DNA of 64,000 nt from assembly GCA_021790385.1 (NCBI GenBank), contig JAJYDW010000001.1, positions 62,001 through 126,000 of the forward strand, given 5' to 3'. The stretch comes from Planctomycetota bacterium (GTDB taxonomy: Bacteria > Planctomycetota > Phycisphaerae > WQYP01). How positions within the stretch are numbered: the stretch's first letter is position 1; every line of letters starts with the position of its first letter. The notes beneath the pieces were generated by a model. That model worked only from the letters and a program-made list of their open reading frames with translations, searched no databases and was not told the origin of the DNA. Positions 17,074 through 25,254 of the stretch are shown piece after piece. A program made the position numbers and the translations under genes.

Positions 17074-17269
17074 GGGTGGCACAAAGATACCTTGCGCTTT
17101 GGGGCCGCGCAGAAATAACTTTACACATTCTGGCTGGTTCGTTTGGCCGCAGGCGTCGTTGTTCGCTCCTTACAGACCCATGCGCGTCGCTCGCGCCTCG
17201 CCGGACGGCCAAGGTTATCGCTTCCGCAATTCCGGCCTGTAAATGGTTACAAAATATTTATCCCGGCGG
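17074..17269. other. Intergenic gap with repeat family D
   Basis: Lies between two convergent genes and is mostly filled by a dispersed repeat (17111-17212). No hairpin with a T-run typical of a terminator is seen. Confidence 0.5.
17111..17212 (+). repeat. Dispersed repeat family D, copy 1
   Basis: Shares AGAAATAA, GGCTGGTTC, GGCGTCGTTGTTCGCTCCTT, ACAGACCCATG and CGCGTCGCTC in the same order and spacing with 45648-45773; the second copy carries a short insertion. Non-coding, at a convergent gene junction. Confidence 0.65.
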
Positions 17270-19270
17270 TTACTTGTTTTCCAGAGCTTCCCATTCAATG
17301 CGTTCCAACGCCGGATCGCGGTGCTGCTGAAACTGCTGGGTGAACATCAGGTAGTACATTCCCCGCTGGTCCAGCAGTTCCTGATGGGTCCCCTGTTCAA
17401 CAACTTTCCCTTCGGATAGTACCGCGATGGAATCGGCATTCATGATCGTACTGAAACGATGGGCGATGACCAGCGTAGTGCGGTCGGCCATGAGATCTTC
17501 CAGAGAATGCTGAATTAACCGTTCGCTGCGGGTATCCAGTTGGCTGGTGGCTTCATCCAGAATCAGAATTTGCGGATTGGCCAAAATGGCCCGGGCAATG
17601 GAAATACGCTGCTTTTCGCCGCCGGAGAGCTTCGCCCCGCGTTCGCCGATCTGCGTCTGGTATCCCTTTTCCAGATTCATAATAAAATCATGGGCGTTGG
17701 CTTTTCTGGCCGCGTCCATAATTTCCTCCGGCGAAGCGTGTTTGCGACCAAAGGCGATGTTATCCAGAACATTGCCGTCAAAAAGATAAATATCCTGCAG
17801 AACCATGGCAAAAAGACGGCGGTAGTCTTGTCGTCTAATCTCGCGGATATCCATGCCATCCAGCAATATAGCTCCGCTGCGTACATCAAAAAAGCGGGCC
17901 ACCAGGTTCACCAGGGTGGTCTTTCCCGACCCGGACGGCCCCACAATGGCCAGCGTGCTGTTGGCTGGTACGTGCAGGTTGATGTCGTGGAGAATGGTCT
18001 GTCCGTCCGTATAACCAAAGCTCACGTGCCGTAATTCCAGCTCTCCCCGGCAGTGCTGGATGGGTCGGGCGTTGGGGGAATCCGGCATATCCGGCGTCTG
18101 CGAAAGCACATCACACACCCGGTCCAGCGCACCCATATTCTGCTGGAGATTCTGGAGCGACTCAATCATCTGGGTAATCGGCCCCAGCAGCATCAGCGAA
18201 TAAGTTTCAAACATCACCAGATCGCCGATGGACAGTTGATGTTTGAGCACCAATTGCCCGCCGTACCAGATAATGACAATGCCGATGGCCGGCACAAAAA
18301 CCGACCATCCGGTGGCCAGCAGCCGGCCCAGAACGGACGTGTAATACTGCTTACGCACCATGGTGTTCTGGCGGGCCCCAAATTCCTTCTGTTCGCTGCG
18401 TTCCCGGCGAAAACTTCGCACCACGCGTATGCCTGCAAACATGTCGCTGACCCGGGCCGCCAGCACGCTGCGATCATCCTGAATATTGCGCCACATCGGG
18501 CGCAGCCGCTTGAAAAGCCAGAAGTGAATGGCAATCACCGGCGGAATAAACGCCAGTGCCACCAGAAATAACTTCCAGTCCGTGGCAATCAGGATCGCCA
18601 GAATAAGCAGCACCCGAAAACTCGATGAGGTGGGGTTGATGATGGCATTTTGTACTCCCCCCACCACTTGATCCGTATCGCTCATAATGCGGCTGATGAT
18701 GCCGCCGGTGCGGTAATCAGCAAGCTGGGCCAGGGGCAACGTGGCCAGATGATTGTGCAGGCGCTGTCGCAGCGTGGCAGAAAGCCGGAAATTCAGCCGC
18801 TGGGTGGCCAGCATGCGTGCCCAGGATGCCCCGATGGAAACCACCTCGGCGGTAATCAGCACCAGGGTCAGAAACAAAAGCCCGTGCAACGGCGTTTTTC
18901 CCAGCCATTGCCCGAAGGAATAGTGGTGGAGCATCACAGCCAACGGCAACGGACGCCCCCGGAATACATCATCAATCAGCAGTTTGAGAATATAGGGCGG
19001 AACCATCGCCGCCAGGGAGGTAATCAGCACTACGCCGATCAAAATCGCCACGGAACTGTAGTACCCGCGCAACATCAGGCGGTATTCGCTTAACAGCCGG
19101 CCCTTGCTGAACTTGTAAATGTGTTTTTCGCCGGAAAATGCACTGTGCCGCCCGCCGATATCCGGTGGTGGATCGAGTTTTACCTCCGGATCGATGAGCC
19201 GGTCGCCCTTGAGCAGACCCTGCTTCAGTTTTTGACGAAATTCCTTAAACCGCCTGCGGCTGGATATCAT
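17270..19270 (-). CDS. ABC exporter (MsbA-like half transporter)
   Basis: A 666-residue fused membrane/ATPase subunit. After an ~80-residue hydrophilic N-terminal region, six transmembrane helices occupy about residues 90-390. The ATPase domain has Walker A GPSGSGKTT, signature LSGGEKQRISIARAIL, Walker B ILILDEATSQLD and switch LVIAHRFSTI. It would act as a homodimer pumping lipids, glycolipids or drugs across the inner membrane. The sequence fits the MsbA/lipid-A-exporter-like group but does not fix the substrate. ATG 19270 is preferred to the longer frame (to 19363). The N-terminal extension is longer than in MsbA. Confidence 0.9.
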   Translation of the reverse strand: MISSRRRFKEFRQKLKQGLLKGDRLIDPEVKLDPPPDIGGRHSAFSGEKHIYKFSKGRLLSEYRLMLRGYYSSVAILIGVVLITSLAAMVPPYILKLLIDDVFRGRPLPLAVMLHHYSFGQWLGKTPLHGLLFLTLVLITAEVVSIGASWARMLATQRLNFRLSATLRQRLHNHLATLPLAQLADYRTGGIISRIMSDTDQVVGGVQNAIINPTSSSFRVLLILAILIATDWKLFLVALAFIPPVIAIHFWLFKRLRPMWRNIQDDRSVLAARVSDMFAGIRVVRSFRRERSEQKEFGARQNTMVRKQYYTSVLGRLLATGWSVFVPAIGIVIIWYGGQLVLKHQLSIGDLVMFETYSLMLLGPITQMIESLQNLQQNMGALDRVCDVLSQTPDMPDSPNARPIQHCRGELELRHVSFGYTDGQTILHDINLHVPANSTLAIVGPSGSGKTTLVNLVARFFDVRSGAILLDGMDIREIRRQDYRRLFAMVLQDIYLFDGNVLDNIAFGRKHASPEEIMDAARKANAHDFIMNLEKGYQTQIGERGAKLSGGEKQRISIARAILANPQILILDEATSQLDTRSERLIQHSLEDLMADRTTLVIAHRFSTIMNADSIAVLSEGKVVEQGTHQELLDQRGMYYLMFTQQFQQHRDPALERIEWEALENK

Positions 19271-19370
19271 GAGCCTTGCATCCGTGGTGTTCCTGAACCA
19301 AACAATGGACGAAAAATTATAGCACGACGGCCGCGGTTCGGCCAAAAACCGTACGTCGACCAATTTTTAG

Positions 19371-19838
19371 CGATTGTGGGATCCTGCGGACGAATTTTTC
19401 TACTGCCGGGATCACCGGGAAAAGCCGATCCGCATGAAAACGGTGGGCGGGCTACTGGGTCTCTTGGCTTTAGACCCGGGTGATGCGCAGGTGAGTGGAC
19501 TGCTGCGGCACCTGACCGACGAGCGGGAATTTTGGACTCCATATCCGATCCCGTCGGTGGCGCGCGACGAGCCGTCGTTTACCACGGGCCAGATGTGGCG
19601 CGGACCCACCTGGTTCAACACTAATTGGCTGTTAATTCGCTCGCTGGAAAGACTCAAGCAGGGGGCATTGGCGGTGGAACTGGCCCGGCGCACGCTGGCG
19701 ATGGTGCAAAGCGAAGGCAGCGCCAAGCTGTGGGAATGGTATGATCCGATCACGGGCCGGGCCTTGGGCAACAAAGATTATAGCTGGAGCGCGCTGGTGA
19801 TTGATCTGTTGATGGACCAGTCCGGCCATGCAATCTAA
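19371..19838 (+). pseudogene. Remnant of MGH1-like glycoside hydrolase
   Basis: An open stretch of about 154 residues that corresponds only to the C-terminal part of an (alpha/alpha)6-barrel glycosidase of the MGH1/amylo-alpha-1,6-glucosidase type. Hallmarks are FFYCRDH, the late motif GQMWRGPTWFNTNWLLIRSL and the terminal WEWYDPITGRALG-x(3)-YSWSALV. Intact relatives are over 400 residues. An in-frame TAG at 19368-19370 immediately precedes it, there is no ribosome site, and only TTG could start it. No sequence for the missing N-terminal barrel helices is visible upstream, where the ABC transporter gene begins. It reads as a decayed gene. Confidence 0.75.
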
Positions 19839-20012
19839 CGTGATTTTCCATGTTACGGCGATGAATTATCCCACCTCAAACAGCGTATCTGGCTAATTCG
19901 GGACAGGTGGAACCGCAAAATAGATTATCCTTGCTGCCGGTGATATAAATTGCCGCTGGGGTTATATCTTGGGTAGTCATGGCGCTGGAAACATTTTGTG
20001 ATTGGAGGTTTC

Positions 20013-20885
20013 ATGCCCACTTGGTCATTACGGCAACATGCCGCCCTGGTATTGAATTTTCGCCGGTATCACTTCATTGGCACGGCGCTGGAATCGGATA
20101 TTGCACCCGTTCGAAATATGCGGCACGCCCGCTGGCGGCGGCGACATACGCACCGCCACCATTTCAGGGAGGTGCTGATCGGACTTTCGGGACAGAGCCG
20201 CTACGGATTTAAGGACCATATTTATCCAGTCGCGCCGGGGACAGTGTTGCTCTTTGATGCCGATGAAGAACACGATGCCTGGTATCCCTCATTTGGTACG
20301 CCCTGCCGGCATTTGTGGATTCATGAATCGGTCACACCCTCGCCGTTAACGGCCCTATGCAACATCTGCGAAGTGCGCAGCCATCACTTCACATTAATGC
20401 CATGCATGCCGGTAATGCTGCCGAGCCTGGAGCACTTTTGGCGAAGTTGGGACCGGCTAAAAACCCAACCGAAAGACCTGCTAAGCCGGTCCCGCTTTCT
20501 GGCCGCGTTTGCCGCATTAATGCCCGATATTTTTGAACAATCGCTGGAAACGCCGGTATCCCAGGATGTTGAGGAACTAAACCGTCGACGGCTGGTACAG
20601 GAAATTGCCGACGTCATTAAGAATAATCTCGATGGCGATCTGTCCCTGGATCATCTGGCCCGACTGGCGGGTTACAGTAAATTTCATTTTCTCCGGATGT
20701 TCCAGCGGCATCAGCGGTGTTCGTTGCGCCAATACATTCATCGAGTGAAATCACAGCGGGCCACGCAATTATTACGTGGCGGCATGAAGGCGGCGGCGGT
20801 GGCCCAAGTTCTGGGCTTTTCCACTCCCAGCGCGTTCCATCGTTTTTTTCTCCGCCAGACCGGCAATCGCCCCTCGGAGTGTTAA
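20013..20885 (+). CDS. AraC-family transcriptional regulator
   Basis: A 290-residue regulator. The N-terminal half is cupin-like (HHFREVLIGLSGQSRYGF, then PGTVLLFDADEEHDAWYP). The C-terminal ~95 residues are an AraC double helix-turn-helix (LDHLARLAGYSKFHFLRMF and VAQVLGFSTPSAFHRFF). The start at 20013 has GGAGG 4 bp upstream; the GTG at 19998 is not needed. Its stop overlaps by 4 bp the stop of the convergent deacetylase gene, so it probably regulates that operon or a nearby one. Ligand unknown. Confidence 0.85.
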   Translation: MPTWSLRQHAALVLNFRRYHFIGTALESDIAPVRNMRHARWRRRHTHRHHFREVLIGLSGQSRYGFKDHIYPVAPGTVLLFDADEEHDAWYPSFGTPCRHLWIHESVTPSPLTALCNICEVRSHHFTLMPCMPVMLPSLEHFWRSWDRLKTQPKDLLSRSRFLAAFAALMPDIFEQSLETPVSQDVEELNRRRLVQEIADVIKNNLDGDLSLDHLARLAGYSKFHFLRMFQRHQRCSLRQYIHRVKSQRATQLLRGGMKAAAVAQVLGFSTPSAFHRFFLRQTGNRPSEC

Positions 20886-21787
20886 TGGCTGGCACGTGTA
20901 GCCGCATCCGATTCCCCGGCCGGGCCAGATGGTGAATGGGCCACCCGATGATGCAACTCCGACATCCGCAATGGCTCGGCGTTTCCTTCCTGCAGTAAAC
21001 GCTTCAGCAGTCGCTCGTGAATGGCGTAGCCGGAGTTGTTGTTCCATTCCAGGCCGTGATAGTGGGAAAGCAATAAGAACGGGCAGCCGCGCTGGTGGCA
21101 CCAGGCAAACTCCTGCAGGGCCAGGTCCACCATGGACTCGATGCGCCTGGATTCATTGGGAACCCGGAAGGCATAGTCGCCCCCTATGGAATACTCCCAC
21201 AGGTTGCCCAAGCGATACGGTTGCGCCGGCACGGTGTCGCGATAGTTCATCGGCGCATCCCACTGCCCCTGCTGGCGCAGCCAGGATGTCGGCGAGGGAA
21301 TGCGTGAAGAAACCCATTCAAATCCCAGAGCCTCCAAGGCTCGGTACAGGTTGGCGCAAAATGCTCCCCAGCCCGGACGATACCCGGGAGAATCCTCATG
21401 GAAGGCCCGCCGCCAGATGCGGTGGCCGGATTCGATCATGTTCACCAGCGCCTCCCAGGTGTGCTGGGCTTCAATTTCCAGGCGATGTTCATCATAATAT
21501 CGCCGCGCGGCAGGGTCAAAATCCAGCATCCAGGTCTCGGGCACGCCGCTTTCAAAAGCCGTGTGGCGGTAGCCATGTTGGTAGAATTCATGGCCATGAG
21601 CGCGGGCCTGATCGATTTCTTTCTGGAGTTCGGCGTCATCAGCGAGAGTCTTTCCCTCACCAACGGGAACAACAAAAAACGTTCCCGGAATTCCAAAACG
21701 ATCCAGAAACGCCAACTGCCGCCGCAATTGCTCAACCGTTCCGGGATGGATGTCATCATTGGTCCAGAGAAAGGGAATTGTTTTCAT
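20882..21787 (-). CDS. Polysaccharide deacetylase-family protein
   Basis: About 301 residues of the NodB/carbohydrate esterase 4 superfamily. The N-terminal strand gives the metal-site acid pair in LWTNDDIHPG, and HGHEFYQHGYRH supplies the metal-binding histidines. GYRPGWG matches the arginine motif, and LLLSHYHG the late histidine motif. It lacks a signal peptide, unlike envelope deacetylases, so a cytoplasmic sugar or amide substrate is plausible. AGGAG precedes ATG 21787 by 7 bp. It lies 10 bp after alanine dehydrogenase in a three-gene operon. Confidence 0.82.
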   Translation of the reverse strand: MKTIPFLWTNDDIHPGTVEQLRRQLAFLDRFGIPGTFFVVPVGEGKTLADDAELQKEIDQARAHGHEFYQHGYRHTAFESGVPETWMLDFDPAARRYYDEHRLEIEAQHTWEALVNMIESGHRIWRRAFHEDSPGYRPGWGAFCANLYRALEALGFEWVSSRIPSPTSWLRQQGQWDAPMNYRDTVPAQPYRLGNLWEYSIGGDYAFRVPNESRRIESMVDLALQEFAWCHQRGCPFLLLSHYHGLEWNNNSGYAIHERLLKRLLQEGNAEPLRMSELHHRVAHSPSGPAGESDAATRASH

Positions 21788-21797
21788 CGTCAGGCTC

Positions 21798-22946
21798 CTA
21801 TTGTAATAAAAGACTATCTCCCGTCGCTGAAGATTCCGCTTCCGCGCCGGCGCCAATCGTATCGCGCTCGGAAAGTGCTTTCGCCACGGTGGGATGAACC
21901 ACCTGGCCTTCACAGACATTGAGTCCGCTTTGCAATTCGACCACCTGCCGGCACGCCTGACGCCACCCCAAGTTTGCCAACTGTAAAGCATAGGGAATCG
22001 TTACGTTGGTCAGAGCCTGGGTGGCGGTGCGGGCGTAGGCCGCCGGCATGTTGGTAACGCAATAGTGCAGCACGCCATCAATTTCATAAACCGGGTGGGA
22101 ATGGGATGTGGGCCGCGATGTTTCCGCGCAGCCTCCCTGATCGATGGCAATATCCACAAAAACCGATCCCGATTTCACTTGGCGCATCATATCCCGGCGA
22201 ATTAAGCGCGGTGCCCGTGCCCCCGGTATCAATACCGCTCCAATGAGCAAATCCACGGATGGCAGGGCTTCAATTAAATTTGCTTCATTGGAAAATAGCG
22301 TATGCGCCGCTGACTGGAGCGTAATGTCCAGAAATCGCATCTTCTCCAAATCAACTTCCAGAATGGTGACGTCCGCCCCCAAGCCCATGGCCATGCGGCC
22401 GGCGTTGACCCCAGCGGTACCGCCTCCCAGCACCAATACTTTGCCGGGCAATACACCGGGTACGCCTCCCAGCAACACCCCTTTGCCTCCCTGCGATTTA
22501 CCCAGCAGATATGATCCCACGATCACGGACATGCGACCCGCGATCTCACTCATGGGTTCCAGCAGGGGCAAGCGGTTCCCGACTTGCACGGTTTCGTATG
22601 CCAAGGCTATCACGCCCTGTCGCGCCAGCACGGCCGCCAACCGCGGCTCCGCCGCCAGATGCAGATAAGTGAAAAGCATCTGATCCTTGCGCAACAGTGC
22701 GTATTCCGCCGGCTGCGGCTCCTTCACCTTGAGAATCAATTCGGCCTGGGCGAAGACGTCCGCCGCACGCGGCAAGATTTGCGCCCCCGCAGCAACATAA
22801 GCGGCATCCGAAAATCCGCTGCCTTCCCCGGCACCGGCTTCCACGAACACCTCGTGCCCAGGCTGCACCAGCATCCGCACGCCACCGGGGGTACAGGCCA
22901 CTCGACTCTCCCTATCCTTAATCTCCGCGGGTATGCCGATTTTCAT
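21798..22946 (-). CDS. ald: Alanine dehydrogenase
   Basis: A 382-residue NAD-dependent enzyme interconverting L-alanine and pyruvate plus ammonia. Family residues are in place: the arginine of KDRESRVACTP, the lysine of LKVKEPQPAEY, the histidine of TYLHLAAE, the dinucleotide-binding VLGGGTAGVNAG and the aspartate of VDIAIDQGGCAETS. The length is slightly above the usual ~370 because of a serine-rich tail. GAGG lies 5 bp before ATG 22946. It begins 7 bp after the DegT stop and is followed 10 bp later by the deacetylase, so the three are one operon. Transhydrogenase alpha subunits are related but lack this arrangement. Confidence 0.92.
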   Translation of the reverse strand: MKIGIPAEIKDRESRVACTPGGVRMLVQPGHEVFVEAGAGEGSGFSDAAYVAAGAQILPRAADVFAQAELILKVKEPQPAEYALLRKDQMLFTYLHLAAEPRLAAVLARQGVIALAYETVQVGNRLPLLEPMSEIAGRMSVIVGSYLLGKSQGGKGVLLGGVPGVLPGKVLVLGGGTAGVNAGRMAMGLGADVTILEVDLEKMRFLDITLQSAAHTLFSNEANLIEALPSVDLLIGAVLIPGARAPRLIRRDMMRQVKSGSVFVDIAIDQGGCAETSRPTSHSHPVYEIDGVLHYCVTNMPAAYARTATQALTNVTIPYALQLANLGWRQACRQVVELQSGLNVCEGQVVHPTVAKALSERDTIGAGAEAESSATGDSLLLQ

Positions 22947-22953
22947 AAATGCC

Positions 22954-24285
22954 TCACAGACCATAGGCCACTTTTTTCAGCGCCCGCGCGCAATCCGTTA
23001 CATGCTCATCGGTCATCACCTGCGTGAGCGGGATGAACACCGCACAATTCAGCCAAGCCATGGTTTGCGGACACATGTCGCGCGAGTAGTTCACCTGGCA
23101 CGGCCGCGAAGGATCATGCCACGGATAGCCGTAGGTATCCGGTGAGCGTTTCTCCATGATGTAGTCCCAATGACAAAAAATATGGCGATCGGGAATGGTC
23201 TTATCGAACACAGAACCGGCGGCCATGCCTTCGGCCCGGAGTGCTTCGGCAAAGGATTGCGTTCGTGCGGCGGAATCCGTGAAAAACACCAACGAGGTGC
23301 TGCAATCGCCTGCGGCATCGGGCACCTCTTGCAGCCTGATACCCGGTAGGCACGCGGCGATTTCCACAAGCCGGCGTTTGATGGTCCGCAAACGGGTCAG
23401 AATTCGGTCGCGCTTCTTGAGTTGTTCCAGGGCCAGCGCTCCGTTGAGTTCCGACATGCGATAATTTTCTCCCAGAAATGGCTTAATGCTCCATTCCTGC
23501 TGTTTCCAGAATGTGTAGGCGGAATCGTGATAACAGGCCGCACGCTGATGAATGACCGAATCGTTGGTGATGATCGCTCCGCCTTCACCGGCGGTGATGA
23601 TCTTAAAATGCTGCAAGCTAAAGGCCCCGGCGTCGCCCAGAGTGCCCAGAGGACGGCCGTGATAACTGCCGCCGTTGGCCTGCGCGCAATCCTCGAGTAC
23701 CTTCAGGCCGTGCGCGCGAGCCAGGGACATCAGTTCATCCATTCGACAGGGAACCCCACGCATATGTACCGGGATCATGGCCTTGGTTCGCGGTGTGATC
23801 TTGGCTGCCGCGTCGTTGGGATCCATTCCCAAAGATTCATCGATTTCCACGATCACCGGTATGGCCCGTACCGCCAATACTGCCGCAGCCGTGGCGATAT
23901 ACGTATACGCTGGGACTAACACCTCGTCGCCGGCGCTTACGCCCAGTCCCACCAAACCGGCAATCAAGGCCGAGGTGCCGCTGTTCACGGCCAGAACGTG
24001 GCGGGCACCGGATTTCTTCGCGAAAAGGCTCTCAAATTGCGCCGTCGGCGAGTCCGCCTCGTTCTTGAAAAAGCGAAACAGATTCTGGCTGCGCAACACC
24101 GCCGTCACCGCTTGAATCTCTTCCTCGCCGATTTCCAGCGGACCATGCAAATAACTGGTCGGCTTGGGAGCCTGCACTGCCGCCGGGCCGCCGCGAACGG
24201 CCAATTCCTCATTGGCTGCCGCCGTCGCGGACGTGGCGGCCGTCGCTTCTTGATTGATCTTCGGGCTGGTTCTGGTGGTTTCCAT
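22954..24285 (-). CDS. DegT/DnrJ/EryC1/StrS aminotransferase
   Basis: A 443-residue PLP enzyme of the sugar aminotransferase family. The first ~38 residues are Ala/Thr-rich and probably disordered. The core starts near LHGPLEIGEEEIQAV. VNSGTSALIAGLVGLGVSAG is the phosphate-binding region, VLEDCAQANGG carries the PLP aspartate, and SLQHFKIITAGEGG carries the catalytic lysine. Such enzymes transaminate keto-sugars for surface or antibiotic sugars; a few act on scyllo-inosose or related rings. AGGAG is 8 bp before the ATG. First gene of the operon with ald and the deacetylase, where alanine could serve in nitrogen exchange. Confidence 0.9.
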   Translation of the reverse strand: METTRTSPKINQEATAATSATAAANEELAVRGGPAAVQAPKPTSYLHGPLEIGEEEIQAVTAVLRSQNLFRFFKNEADSPTAQFESLFAKKSGARHVLAVNSGTSALIAGLVGLGVSAGDEVLVPAYTYIATAAAVLAVRAIPVIVEIDESLGMDPNDAAAKITPRTKAMIPVHMRGVPCRMDELMSLARAHGLKVLEDCAQANGGSYHGRPLGTLGDAGAFSLQHFKIITAGEGGAIITNDSVIHQRAACYHDSAYTFWKQQEWSIKPFLGENYRMSELNGALALEQLKKRDRILTRLRTIKRRLVEIAACLPGIRLQEVPDAAGDCSTSLVFFTDSAARTQSFAEALRAEGMAAGSVFDKTIPDRHIFCHWDYIMEKRSPDTYGYPWHDPSRPCQVNYSRDMCPQTMAWLNCAVFIPLTQVMTDEHVTDCARALKKVAYGL

Positions 24286-24373
24286 ATAGCCATCTCCTTA
24301 TTTCATGGCGTCGCCAATCACCGGTGCCAAACATAACGCCGGTGGTTGCATACTACCCATCCGGGCTTGCCTC

Positions 24374-24394
24374 CCGCAATGCCCGCCATTGCGG
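24374..24394. promoter_or_regulatory. Palindrome upstream of the degT operon
   Basis: CCGCAATG, a 5-bp loop CCCGC, then CATTGCGG: a perfect 8-bp inverted repeat about 90 bp upstream of the DegT start. It may be an operator or a leader hairpin. No T-run follows closely in either direction. Confidence 0.35.
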
Positions 24395-24865
24395 TCCGTT
24401 GCCTTTTATTGCGATGTGGATTCCATGTCGGCCGGCCCACGGTATCAAGACAATCAAGGTGCTTGGCAGCCCAATAGCAAGCCGGAGGGTAGTTACCGCC
24501 GTTGCCAACTTCGAATTTGGAATCTTCGCGTGTGGTATCCTTGCCGGCTGGGTATCCTGGATGGCGGTTCGCGCAGATTGCGGGATGGGGCACCCTTTTG
24601 TTGAGGAATTGACTTCGCTCCGGGCGCAGTCCAAGTTAGCCGCGGAAGCCAGTCAACCGTACCATTAGCCCGGAAGGGGTTGCGGTGTTGCCATCAACCT
24701 GGACGCGAAAGAGCTTTGACGGCGGCAACTTGACGTTGGCACGTGAACGCCGCGACTGTCGTCTAAGATCTGTCAATAACAAGAGTTAAACTATTTTCAT
24801 CGGCGGTGGTGCCTGCCCGCCGACAGCCATCAGGCAGGTCTATGGACGGGGCCATTGCCAAAAGG

Positions 24866-24895
24866 TTGCACATTGGTCATAGGATGCGGTAGAAT
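24866..24895 (+). promoter_or_regulatory. Possible promoter of fusA
   Basis: TTGCAC, an 18-bp spacer, then TAGAAT. The -10 matches consensus at 5 of 6 positions, the -35 at 3 of 6. It would start a transcript about 350 bases upstream of fusA and just before the nested hairpin. Confidence 0.3.
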
Positions 24896-24907
24896 AAATG
24901 ATGGATT

Positions 24908-24956
24908 CCGCGATCGTGAGAGAAAATCCCGGCTCGCCGGGACGACCCGATCGCGG
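24908..24956 (+). promoter_or_regulatory. Nested hairpin in the fusA leader
   Basis: A perfect 9-bp outer stem (CCGCGATCG at 24908-24916 with CGATCGCGG at 24948-24956) encloses an inner 6-bp stem (TCCCGG...CCGGGA, 24927-24942, loop CTCG). Both arms are GC-rich. It lies about 300 bp before fusA, downstream of the putative promoter, and could be a regulatory leader RNA or part of a small RNA. No T-run follows, so a simple terminator is unlikely. No known riboswitch was recognised. Confidence 0.4.
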
Positions 24957-25254
24957 TGGTCCTAATGCGCTGCAGCCAGAAAGTCCTGTTTAAAGAAAGG
25001 GATTTGCAAAGGTGAAGCTGCTGGTAGATATTCCCTAAGCCCATGCCGAGGCCGATGATTGACCCGGGCATGGGTTGAAACATCGGCACGCGGTGCGGCG
25101 AAGTGTGTACGCCTGAACCTGTGCCCGCGAGAAACGCCCATCGGTTACTGCCGATTTGCTGGACGCTTCTGGCGGGCATCGTGTTTACAGGCTTCAAGGC
25201 CGCCAACTGTATTTAGAGTTAGATCAGGCTGTTTTTGTTACGAGGTTAATCTTC

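Larger units (their letters stand above)
24286..25254. other. Long divergent intergenic region before fusA
   Basis: Almost 1 kb without a convincing gene between the divergent degT and fusA starts. It holds the palindrome at 24374-24394, a weak sigma-70-like promoter at 24866-24895 and a nested hairpin at 24908-24956. Overlapping frames of 90-115 residues on both strands have no ribosome sites or recognisable character. Confidence 0.5.

Noticed and set aside
19271..19373. Missing N-terminal part of the broken glycosidase
   Set aside because: I looked for upstream fragments in other frames and saw only the ABC transporter leader, so a simple frameshift does not explain the truncation.
24324..24668. 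114-codon plus-strand frame in the fusA upstream gap
   Set aside because: Several mutually overlapping frames occur here on both strands with none having a start signal or coding pattern.
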